A DNA stretch of 10,173 nucleotides, from positions 1-10,173 of the forward strand of contig CAJOOV010000082.1 of assembly GCA_905236265.1 (NCBI GenBank), in the 5' to 3' direction. Below, piece after piece: positions 1 to 6,363 of the stretch. The notes under the pieces are model-generated. The model had not been told where the DNA came from. It did no database searches and saw nothing but the letters and a program-made list of their open reading frames with translations. This DNA comes from an uncultured Oscillospiraceae bacterium. GTDB lineage: Bacteria; Bacillota; Clostridia; Oscillospirales; Oscillospiraceae. The first letter of the stretch is position 1. The number at the start of each line of letters is the position of its first letter. Both the position numbers and the translations under genes were made by a program.

Positions 1-804
1 ATCGTACTTGTCTGCGCCCTCGTACTCGCTGAGGAGGTAGCCGTTCCAGCCGTGCTCCTTCAGAATGGTGAGCACTTCCTTGTAGGGGATGGTGGTCTCC
101 TCGAAGTCGTCGTTCATGTTGATGAACTTGGCATGGCAGCAGTAGATGTAGGGCAGCAGAGGGATAATGTCCTCCGGTGCGCTGGGGACAAAGTGGGGGT
201 CAACAAACTCGCCCTCGTCAAACTTGGTGCGGAAGACGGAGAAGTCGATGTTCAGTCCAAAGTTCTTGGTACCGGTCTCCTTGATGAAGTCCACATAATC
301 CTGAATCATCTTGCTCTTCAGGCTGGTGGGGATGTGGATCTCCGGGCAGAGCTTCAGATCCAGGCGCTCCGCCAGAGGCAGCACGCCCTTGATGATCTCC
401 CGCCAGTTCTCCACCGGGTCGAGGGCATCGTTGATGACGCTCATCTTGGTGCGCATCACATGGAAGCCCAGACGGTGGGCAAGGCGCATATCCTGCTCCA
501 GCCGCTCCACGGCCTCCTCCACCGTCAGCATACGATCCTGCAGCACACGCAGGTCGATCCAGTGGCCGTATTCCACCGGCTCCATCTCGTACTTGTCGCA
601 CAGGGCAAACCACTTGTCCACCCATGCGTCCGTGGGATAGGGGTAGTTCTCGATGTGGGTGTTGGCCAGAATCTCGATGCCGTGGGCGCCCATATCATGG
701 ACATCCTCAAAGCAGTCCTCCAGCGTCTTGTTGAAGCCGAACTCTGCGGAATAGCTGTACAGTGCCACCCCGCGCTTGGGGCCTTTTTTGTCATAATGGT
801 ACAT
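1..804 (-). CDS. Xylose-isomerase-like TIM-barrel sugar isomerase/epimerase family protein (3' end outside window)
   Basis: The 268 visible residues begin MYHYDKKGPK; the C-terminus is cut off by the left window edge. The start is set by AAAGGAGG followed by a short spacer before the ATG at 804. The fold is AP-endonuclease-2/xylose-isomerase-like: an N-terminal strand GVALYSYSAEF, then the metal-ligand motifs of the family, E155-I-H157, D187 (LNIDF), H224 (CCHAKF) and E260/E262 (SEYEG). The same order (E-x-H, D, H, SxEYEG) occurs in the putative deglycosidase alpha subunit encoded upstream, so the two are paralogues. It is the fourth gene of the minus-strand operon, 28 nt after the flavodoxin-like gene. 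Such proteins epimerise, isomerise or eliminate from keto-sugars using a divalent metal; the substrate cannot be read from sequence. It could process the keto-sugar released by the alpha/beta pair, or be a second deglycosidase alpha subunit. Fold certain, role uncertain. Confidence 0.85.
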   Translation of the reverse strand, partial: MYHYDKKGPKRGVALYSYSAEFGFNKTLEDCFEDVHDMGAHGIEILANTHIENYPYPTDAWVDKWFALCDKYEMEPVEYGHWIDLRVLQDRMLTVEEAVERLEQDMRLAHRLGFHVMRTKMSVINDALDPVENWREIIKGVLPLAERLDLKLCPEIHIPTSLKSKMIQDYVDFIKETGTKNFGLNIDFSVFRTKFDEGEFVDPHFVPSAPEDIIPLLPYIYCCHAKFINMNDDFEETTIPYKEVLTILKEHGWNGYLLSEYEGADKYD

Positions 805-832
805 GAAAACCCTCCTTTAGTCGTTGTCTTGC

Positions 833-1795
833 TTATGCCTCTGCATAGCCCTTATAGGGCTCCTTCAGCTCCTTCAGGTTGGGGATCTGACCGGGGCCGA
901 CGGCTCTGGTCTTGATCTCGGTGGAATGCTCCAGCTTGCCGTCCCAGTGCAGGCGGGAGCGCTTTTGCTGCGCCTGGCTGAAATAGACGGAGATCTTGCC
1001 GTTCTCCTGCTTCAGCTCGCCCTCGATGCCGCACACCGGGCACTCCACATAGGTGCGGTCTTTGGACACCGTGAGCATATCGCAGTGGCAGACCGGGCAA
1101 ACGCCCTCCTCCTCGCCCCGCCAGCGGGTGCGCTCCTCCTCCGTCTCTGCGGCCAGCGCTGCGGCGATGTTTCTGCCTATCTCTCTGGAGCGCTCCATCT
1201 CCGCCTCGTTGCCCAGCACATGCTCATGAGCCATAGCGCCGTAGTATTCGTGCATGTCGATTACGTCAATGCCCATGGACATGGTGAACTCGTACATGGT
1301 GGGCAGCATGAATGCCAGCCAGTTTTTCGTCATGGCGCCGCCCACGGAAATCAGGGCGCCCACTCTCTTTTTGAAGCTGCGGGGGTCGGGGAGCTGGTCA
1401 GCGCTCTTGCCCGCAGCCAGTCCCTCGTCATACGCCGCCTTGCGGAAGGTGATGTCGTGGGAGGGGCCGATACGGTCGCACACGGACTTGAAGCGTCCGG
1501 TGGGGCTCATCACATAGGTGGGAGAGCCCACAATTACGGCATCGCACTCCATCAGCGCCTCGTCCAGAATGTGGAAATCGTCCTTCACCGGGCAGCCGCC
1601 CTTGCCCCGGCCGGTGGTCATACCCACCACGCAGGAGATGCAGCCGGTACAGGGCTTGATATTCATGCTGTCAACATGGAGGAACCTGACCTCACAGCCT
1701 GCCTTTTCGCACTCCATGAGGGCGGTTTTCACCATAATGTCGGTATTGCCCATCTTCCGTCCGAAGGACAGACCCAGAACCTTCTTCTTTTCCAT
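833..1795 (-). CDS. Flavodoxin-fold NAD(P)H-dependent FMN reductase / iron-sulfur flavoprotein with C-terminal zinc ribbon
   Basis: This 320-aa protein has an N-terminal flavodoxin-like FMN reductase domain (about residues 1-215; VLGLSFGRKMGNTD is the phosphate-binding loop region and VGSPTYVMSPTG the second FMN-contacting segment). Residues C49, C52, C55 and C68 (CTGCISC...GGCPVKDD) form CX2CX2CX12C, resembling the compact 4Fe-4S motif of iron-sulfur flavoproteins but with a longer last gap. A C-terminal ribbon follows, C233-x2-C236 and C252-x2-C255, likely binding zinc or iron. I chose the ATG at 1795 (MEKKKVLGL) because it aligns with the paralogue at 6364 and has GGGGGTG just upstream. 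An alternative ATG at 1810 overlaps the preceding stop codon (TAATG) and adds five residues. It lies between the DUF6379-like gene and a TIM-barrel gene in one operon. It probably transfers electrons to, or reduces, the substrate or aglycone; this is inference. It acts in the cytoplasm (no signal peptide). Confidence 0.85.
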   Translation of the reverse strand: MEKKKVLGLSFGRKMGNTDIMVKTALMECEKAGCEVRFLHVDSMNIKPCTGCISCVVGMTTGRGKGGCPVKDDFHILDEALMECDAVIVGSPTYVMSPTGRFKSVCDRIGPSHDITFRKAAYDEGLAAGKSADQLPDPRSFKKRVGALISVGGAMTKNWLAFMLPTMYEFTMSMGIDVIDMHEYYGAMAHEHVLGNEAEMERSREIGRNIAAALAAETEEERTRWRGEEEGVCPVCHCDMLTVSKDRTYVECPVCGIEGELKQENGKISVYFSQAQQKRSRLHWDGKLEHSTEIKTRAVGPGQIPNLKELKEPYKGYAEA

Positions 1796-1809
1796 CTCAG
1801 GCACCCCCA

Positions 1810-2202
1810 TTACGCAATGACGACTTCCCGCTCCTTGATGCCCTCAAGGGGGACGGGAATATAGGCGGTGCGGGTGGCAACGGTGAGCTTCACCCTGTGT
1901 TTGCCGCTGCTCAGGCCGCCCTCACGCAGGACACGGATATACAGCGGCTCGCCGTACTCCCACTTATAGGAGGTCACTGTCTCCGCCTCCTTCAGGGTGA
2001 ACCAGTCGCACTCGTCCACAGAGATGCGGATCTCCTCTGTGGGAACCTCCACGCCGTCCACTGCCACACGGATGTACTCTACCATGGACAGGGGAATGCC
2101 CCGGTAGTAGGTGATATTGGTCTCAAGCTGGAAGCCGGTGACGGCGCCGTTTTCGCTCACGTTCCGGCAGGTGCCGTCCTTAAACACGTTATTGTCAAAC
2201 AT
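1810..2202 (-). CDS. DUF6379-like protein, putative C-glycoside deglycosidase beta subunit
   Basis: This 130-aa protein starts MFDNNVFKDG. The ATG at 2202 is preceded by AAGGAGG, which overlaps the TAA stop of the upstream alpha-subunit gene, so the pair is probably translationally linked. It is rich in predicted beta strands (FQLETNITYYRG, SMVEYIRVAVDG, EPLYIRVLREGG, HRVKLTVATRTAY) and has no membrane segment. Size, strand-rich character and position directly after an AP-endonuclease-2-fold gene match the small beta subunit of the two-subunit C-glycoside deglycosidases (DgpB of strain PUE, DfgB of Eubacterium cellulosolvens; Pfam DUF6379). In that family the beta subunit is needed for the alpha subunit to cleave the C-C bond to the aglycone. 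Assignment is from memory of the family plus context; an HMM search would settle it. The following flavoprotein gene begins 14 nt downstream, or overlaps this gene's stop. Confidence 0.75.
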   Translation of the reverse strand: MFDNNVFKDGTCRNVSENGAVTGFQLETNITYYRGIPLSMVEYIRVAVDGVEVPTEEIRISVDECDWFTLKEAETVTSYKWEYGEPLYIRVLREGGLSSGKHRVKLTVATRTAYIPVPLEGIKEREVVIA

Positions 2203-2216
2203 CGCTCCGCTCCTCC

Positions 2217-3227
2217 TTATCCCTGAATCTCTTTCAGGCACTTTTTCAGGTACTCCTGCTGCATGGCGACCTGCTGCTTCTCCTGCATGGGATGCCCTGC
2301 CAGCGTGAAGCGGTTGCCCTCGTACTCGGTGGAGACATAGCCGTCATAATCGTGGTCATGGAGATACTGCAGCAGACCCTTGTAGTCCATGGAGTACTCC
2401 GGGCCCTCCGGGGTCATTTCAAAGGTCTTCAGGTGGATGTGCTTGACATAGGGCATGAGATCGTCCAGAACCTCATAGGGATAGTTCTCATAGCCGTCCA
2501 GCAGGGGCACGGAGATCTTGTCATGCTCGCTCTTCATGGCCGCCTTCAGCTCCTCCGGGTACTGATACCCGGTCTTGAGCAGCACCTGATGGAAGTCGGT
2601 GCCCTTGGCGAAGAGGGAGTCCATGTAGTCAAACACCTCGGGGGAGGTGCCGATGGAGGTCTCGTAGGCGCGAACCACACGGGGCATCCGGCGGCAGAAA
2701 ATACCTGTGTCGATCACAAGGCCGATGTAGGGGGAGTTGAGGCGCTTCATCTCCCGGATGAAGTCGTTGGTGGCCTGCACGTCAAAGGCCATGCCGGCAT
2801 GAACCTCCACGGCAATCGCCACGTCGTACTGCTGGCAGTAGGGCAGCAGCGGCTCCTGCACCCAGTAGGGCACCATGGACACCAGACGAATCAGGTGCAG
2901 TCCCATGTTGTGCGCCAGCTTAATCTCCTTGATGAGCAGCTCCACGCATTCCTTTTTGGTCAGGGTGCGGTTTTTATACAGATTGGTGTTGAGAAACACA
3001 TCGCCGCAGGCGGGAACCAGCCCGGTGTCCGCAACGTATTTGTTCCACTTATCCAGCTCCTCCTGAGCAGGCTCCGGCGTGCCGTGGAGCATCTGGTCAG
3101 GCAGCACCTCCACCCCCTCTGCGCCGCAGTCTTTTACATAGTGCATGATCTCTTCCAGCGTCATCCGCTTGTTCAGATACTCGTCCTGCAGGCTGTACAG
3201 GCTGACGCAGGTTTTGATTCTTGACAT
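2217..3227 (-). CDS. Xylose-isomerase-like TIM-barrel protein, putative C-glycoside deglycosidase alpha (catalytic) subunit
   Basis: This 336-aa protein starts MSRIKTCVSLYSLQDEYLN at the ATG at 3227, chosen for AGGAGG six bases upstream; an in-frame upstream start would add seven residues without a better ribosome site. It is an AP-endonuclease-2/sugar-phosphate-isomerase TIM barrel. Candidate metal and catalytic residues are E141 and H143 (AVEVHAG), D173 (VIDTGIF), H263/H265 (KHIHLKT) and E301/E303 (STEYEG). The E-x-H pair, the later His and the final Glu are in the order known for the Mn-dependent catalytic subunit of C-glycoside deglycosidases (DgpC, DfgA). Those enzymes act on 3-keto C-glucosides of flavonoids and similar aromatics, removing the sugar as a 1,2-unsaturated keto-sugar. 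It is the first gene of the operon; the DUF6379-like partner starts 14 nt after its stop. Other sugar isomerases share this fold, so the substrate class depends on the pairing with DUF6379. Confidence 0.75.
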   Translation of the reverse strand: MSRIKTCVSLYSLQDEYLNKRMTLEEIMHYVKDCGAEGVEVLPDQMLHGTPEPAQEELDKWNKYVADTGLVPACGDVFLNTNLYKNRTLTKKECVELLIKEIKLAHNMGLHLIRLVSMVPYWVQEPLLPYCQQYDVAIAVEVHAGMAFDVQATNDFIREMKRLNSPYIGLVIDTGIFCRRMPRVVRAYETSIGTSPEVFDYMDSLFAKGTDFHQVLLKTGYQYPEELKAAMKSEHDKISVPLLDGYENYPYEVLDDLMPYVKHIHLKTFEMTPEGPEYSMDYKGLLQYLHDHDYDGYVSTEYEGNRFTLAGHPMQEKQQVAMQQEYLKKCLKEIQG

Positions 3228-3532
3228 TTCGTTCCTCCTGTTCCGCAAACCGGCGGCAATCCCGGACAGGGCTTTTCACGCTCCGTCCCGCACGCTGTCT
3301 GCACGTTCCGTCAGTGAAACCGGTGCGGGGTCGGACGGCTGGATCCGCCCCGCTCCTGATGGTAAAATAGTAACCCTCACGGTGTCAGACTTCTTCCGTT
3401 GGATTGCGTGATGACCGTCTCTTTTTTGCAAACTGCCGCCTCGAACCTCCGGCTTTTGCAAAAAGCGGCTTACGGATTTTGCACCATCGCCCCTTCTCCC
3501 CTTTTCAGCGGAGGCAGCGGGTGCAAAGGGAA
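3228..3532. promoter_or_regulatory. 305-bp gap upstream of the deglycosidase-like operon, with repeated TTTTGCA motifs and a GC hairpin
   Basis: No convincing gene is present. On the plus strand TTTTGCA occurs at 3424-3430, 3454-3460 and 3477-3483; TGCAAA also occurs at 3522-3527 (CTTTGCACC on the minus strand). The middle copy sits in a near-palindrome GCTTTTGCAAAAAGC (3452-3466). A hairpin lies at 3325-3353: GCGGGG pairs with CCCCGC and CGGA with TCCG, with one bulged T. I see no consensus promoter; the only AT-rich patch near the operon start is about 3360-3370 (minus strand TTACTATTTTACC). The motif cluster is placed where an AraC-type activator encoded immediately upstream could bind. 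No U-tract terminator is visible after the regulator gene, so read-through from it is possible. Confidence 0.45.
3325..3353 (-). repeat. GC-rich stem-loop in the probable leader of the deglycosidase-like operon
   Basis: GCGGGG (3325-3330) pairs with CCCCGC (3348-3353), and CGGA (3332-3335) with TCCG (3344-3347); T3331 bulges and an 8-nt loop remains. It lies about 100 nt before the alpha-subunit ATG. No run of T follows on the minus strand, so it is not a standard intrinsic terminator; it could stabilise the leader or be chance in GC-rich DNA. Confidence 0.35.
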
Positions 3533-5929
3533 TCAAATATCAGCATAGATATACAGCAGCACCACCTCATGCGCCTGCAGGTGCTCCCTGATGACCAGAC
3601 GGTTGTTCCGGGTGGTCTGCTTTACCATACTCATCCGGGGGAAGCAGATCTGCTGCAGATAGCTGCGGCACTCCGGGCTCTCCCCGTACTGGAAATTCGA
3701 CCACTCATGCAGCAGGCTGCCCTCGCCGCAGCCGATGCTCTGGCGGTTGATATAGTAAGCGGTGTTGTCAGGCAGTTGGCGCAGCACCAGCTCCAAATCC
3801 ACCGGTTGATTGTCCTCAAACATCTCTCCCAGCTCCTCCGGCTTTATCTCGTACTCCCTGCGCAGGAAAAAGCCGCTGCTGAACCATTTGTAGTGATAGA
3901 GCAGGATAAAAAACCGTCCGTGGGCAGAGCGGGTGATGAGATACCCCTCCCCCCGGTCTACCAGATAGTCCCCCAGCGCATGGAGGAACTGGAAGGCGAA
4001 AAAGGCGGGCTTTCGGATGCCGTCGGCGGTGAGCAGGCCGCCGTTGCCGCTGGCCGTGCGGGCGCTGTCGTAATAGCTGCCCACAATGTCGGAACCCATG
4101 CGGATGCAGGCCATGTCCACCTGATCCCAGATCTGGTTCGCCGTGCGGACAATATGGGCGCTGCGGTAGCAGCTGTCGTTGAGCAGGCTCCGGTTGGACA
4201 GCGTGGCGTTCCACTCGCAGGCGTACAGCCTGCACCCTGCGGTACCCGTCTCCCGCATCAGCTCCCGCACCCAGAGCACCTGCTCCTGCTCCGCATCCCG
4301 GCTGCCCAGCCGTCTGGTGCAGATTTCCCCGTCCTCCGACTCCTCCGCATAGGGAAACATGAGAAAGGACACGAAGTCCGGCACGCAGCCCTGCTCCACA
4401 CAGCGCTCCAGAAAGGAGCGGCTGAACGCCTTGTCAAAGCCGGCAATCATTCCCGGCCCGCCCACCTGCGCTCCGGGGGCAATGGAGCGCACACTCTGCC
4501 AGAGGAAGCGGTATGCCTCAAAGAAGTCAAAGGGACGCTGGGGGTCACGGTAGAAGGCGCCGTCGCCGGGATGGCTCCTGTCGCAGCTCAGCTCAAAAAT
4601 CCACTGACTGACCTCCTCAAGGCCGTAGCGCTTCACCACATGGCGCAGAAAGTCCCGGAGCATGGCCTCCCATGCGGATGCGGACTGAAATTCAATATAC
4701 TGATATTCAAAAAAGACATTCTTCCCCTCCCCCAGCACAGCCGTACTGGGGCGGGTGCCCATGTCCAGATAGGGGTGGATGTGGTTATGCACCAGAAAAT
4801 CCAGCGTCTCGTCCAGCCTGCTGTAGTTATACCCGCCGATCTGTACCCCGTCGGTGAGCATCAGCCGCTTGGAAAACACGTTCCACAGCCGCACATACTG
4901 AAAGCCCAGCGTCTTACACAGCAGCAGGGTATGGCTTCGCAGGCTGGTCTGGGTGAGCTGGTCCACAAAGCCGATATTGACGCCCCGGCACCAGTGCTTC
5001 CGGAAAACCGTGCCCGCTTTCGCATCGGCGGAGATGACGTTTTTCTCCCGGCCGTGCTCCTGCTCCCGCTGCCGTCCGGGCAGCTTTTCCGCCAGCTCGC
5101 TGCGCAGGTGATCCTCCTCCTGCTTCTCTCTGGCGGTGTCCTGCCGGTTCTGCCTGCGGTAGTCCGTGGGGGTCATGCCGTAGATCTCTTTAAACACCCG
5201 GCTGAACACGGACAGGTTGGAAAAGCCGCTGTTTACCGCAATCTCCGTGATGCTGGCGTCGGTATAGATCAGCTCCACCAGCCCGAATCTCGCCCGAACC
5301 TGATTCACATAGTCCACGAAATAGATGCCCGTCTGCTTCTTGAAAAACCGGGACAGGGTGGACGGGGAGAGATACAGCTCCTGCGCAAGCAGGGAGAGGG
5401 AGAGGTTTTGCTGGAAATTCTGGTTTACATAGTGAATGATCTGCTGGATGCGCAGATCGTCGCTGACCCGCCCGCCCATGGGGGGCAGCAGCTCAATCCG
5501 GTACTCCTCAATCAGCAGGTCAAGAATCTGCAGCATGAGAATATCCTCATGGCACTGGGTCTTATGGGTGGGATTGATATACTCATAGACCAGAGAGCGG
5601 AAGCAGGACTGCAGCTTGCGGTAGGAGCGCAGAACGTCCGTGGTGCTGTTGCAGGCAAAGATTTTGCTGCCGCCTCCCACCAGCCGCTCCAGCAGCTTCC
5701 ACGGATATTTGATATAGCACAATACACCGTCCGCCTCGCTGCGCACCCGGTGGCTCATGCTGGAATTGATGACCAGCACATCCTCCGGCTTCATGGTGAA
5801 GACAGTGTCCTTCACCGTGACATAGCTGGTGCCCTCCACCGCAAACACGATCTCCACCTCGGGGTGCCAGTGGCTGTCCCGCTGCAGACCCTTGGCGATG
5901 TGATAAGTCAAGCCAGTGTAGATTGCCAT
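3533..5929 (-). CDS. AraC-family transcriptional regulator fused to a GH39-like glycosidase domain
   Basis: This 798-aa cytoplasmic protein begins MAIYTGLTYHIAK. The ATG at 5929 is chosen because GGAGG lies seven bases upstream and the upstream in-frame codons overlap or precede the promoter -10/-35. Residues 16-65 form a cupin-like sensor (SHWHPEVEIVFAVEG, then KPEDVLVIN and SSMSHRV). Residues 156-260 are a two-helix-turn-helix AraC domain (LSLSLLAQELYLSPSTLSRFF and ITEIAVNSGFSNLSVFSRVFK). A charged linker follows (260-300). Residues 310-640 resemble GH39 beta-xylosidases (LGFQYVRLWNVF, HPYLDMGTRPS, YACEWNATLS). The usual acid/base motif (W-x-F-E-x-W-N-E-P) reads WIFELSCDR (443-451), while the nucleophile-region Glu remains (E572). 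The domain is therefore probably a sugar or glycoside sensor with little or no hydrolase activity. It lies upstream of and co-oriented with the deglycosidase-like operon and diverges from the flavoprotein gene at 6364, so it likely controls both. Confidence 0.88.
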   Translation of the reverse strand: MAIYTGLTYHIAKGLQRDSHWHPEVEIVFAVEGTSYVTVKDTVFTMKPEDVLVINSSMSHRVRSEADGVLCYIKYPWKLLERLVGGGSKIFACNSTTDVLRSYRKLQSCFRSLVYEYINPTHKTQCHEDILMLQILDLLIEEYRIELLPPMGGRVSDDLRIQQIIHYVNQNFQQNLSLSLLAQELYLSPSTLSRFFKKQTGIYFVDYVNQVRARFGLVELIYTDASITEIAVNSGFSNLSVFSRVFKEIYGMTPTDYRRQNRQDTAREKQEEDHLRSELAEKLPGRQREQEHGREKNVISADAKAGTVFRKHWCRGVNIGFVDQLTQTSLRSHTLLLCKTLGFQYVRLWNVFSKRLMLTDGVQIGGYNYSRLDETLDFLVHNHIHPYLDMGTRPSTAVLGEGKNVFFEYQYIEFQSASAWEAMLRDFLRHVVKRYGLEEVSQWIFELSCDRSHPGDGAFYRDPQRPFDFFEAYRFLWQSVRSIAPGAQVGGPGMIAGFDKAFSRSFLERCVEQGCVPDFVSFLMFPYAEESEDGEICTRRLGSRDAEQEQVLWVRELMRETGTAGCRLYACEWNATLSNRSLLNDSCYRSAHIVRTANQIWDQVDMACIRMGSDIVGSYYDSARTASGNGGLLTADGIRKPAFFAFQFLHALGDYLVDRGEGYLITRSAHGRFFILLYHYKWFSSGFFLRREYEIKPEELGEMFEDNQPVDLELVLRQLPDNTAYYINRQSIGCGEGSLLHEWSNFQYGESPECRSYLQQICFPRMSMVKQTTRNNRLVIREHLQAHEVVLLYIYADI

Positions 5930-5936
5930 CAACGTA

Positions 5937-5941
5937 CCTCC
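5937..5941 (-). promoter_or_regulatory. Ribosome binding site that fixes the AraC/GH39 start
   Basis: GGAGG on the minus strand, seven bases before the ATG at 5929. Upstream in-frame starts (TTG at 6013 and two ATGs) lie at or before the -10 box or lack a comparable site. Confidence 0.8.
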
Positions 5942-5984
5942 GAGCCTCCCAAAGAACAAATGGGAATGTGCTTTCATTTCACCC

Positions 5985-6013
5985 ATTATAGCACCTCCCC
6001 CCTCCCCCGTCAA
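5985..6013 (-). promoter_or_regulatory. Near-consensus sigma-70 (sigma-A) promoter for the AraC/GH39 gene
   Basis: Minus strand: TTGACG (-35, 6013-6008), a 17-bp G-rich spacer, then TATAAT (-10, 5990-5985), with a TG one base upstream of it (TGCTATAAT, extended -10). Transcription would start near 5978, leaving a leader of roughly 50 nt before the ATG at 5929. Confidence 0.85.
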
Positions 6014-6363
6014 CGATGCCCTGTTCCCCCCGTCCGAAAGGGCAAAACTGTCTCCATCTATAAATGTTTTGTTCTTCTAACACTGCCTTTCCGGCATTTG
6101 TTTGCATCTTTCGTCCCCATTTTATCTGTTATATCTACTTTTTTACAATTAGGGAGCGGCATTTTGTGCGTTATGTACAATCCAACTGTCTAATTTCCAC
6201 AAAAATGTGAATTGCACAACACTTTGCACCTGATTTGTTGCGAAAGCAACTTTTGAAAGTAGTTTGATGATAGTAAGTGCCGTGGATGATTGTTAAAGTG
6301 ATAACATAGCTGGTGTTATATCCTGATTGAAAGAATTCAATACCACAAAAGGAGTAGAAGATT
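6014..6363. promoter_or_regulatory. AT-rich divergent control region between AraC/GH39 and the second flavoprotein gene
   Basis: No gene is seen in these 350 bp. They are strikingly AT-rich next to the GC-rich genes. Elements visible: direct repeat TTGCAC at 6212-6217 and 6224-6229 (12-bp register); hairpin GTTGC-GAAA-GCAAC at 6237-6250; half-sites TGTTA (6291), TAACA (6302) and TGTTA (6314), giving an inverted repeat ATAACA-N7-TGTTAT and a direct repeat in a 23-bp register. A weak plus-strand promoter may be TTGTTA (6290-6295), 18 bp, TGTTAT (6314-6319). AAAAGGAG at 6347-6354 is the ribosome site for the gene at 6364. A regulator in need of activation would explain the poor promoter. Confidence 0.5.
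6291..6319. repeat. TGTTA/TAACA half-site cluster, candidate operator
   Basis: TGTTA starts at 6291 and 6314, 23 bp apart (about two helical turns, a spacing used by AraC-type dimers), with TAACA at 6302-6306 between them. The last two form the inverted repeat ATAACA-N7-TGTTAT. It overlaps the candidate promoter of the gene at 6364. Confidence 0.4.

Noticed and set aside
824..1864. 346-codon open frame on the plus strand, with similar frames at 52-915 and 2292-3224
   Set aside because: They mirror the minus-strand operon genes; the minus-strand proteins have clear motifs and ribosome sites.
3276..3536. 86-codon minus-strand frame in the gap before the operon
   Set aside because: No ribosome site, biased Arg/Ser/Pro composition and no recognisable fold; the region looks regulatory.
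5930..6013. N-terminal extension of the AraC/GH39 protein (TTG 6013 or ATGs in between)
   Set aside because: It would start upstream of or within the promoter's -10/-35 boxes; the ATG at 5929 has GGAGG at ideal spacing.
3404..6193. 929-codon open frame on the plus strand
   Set aside because: It lies antisense to the AraC/GH39 gene. The minus strand has recognisable domains, a ribosome site and a consensus promoter; the long frame is a by-product of GC-rich third positions.
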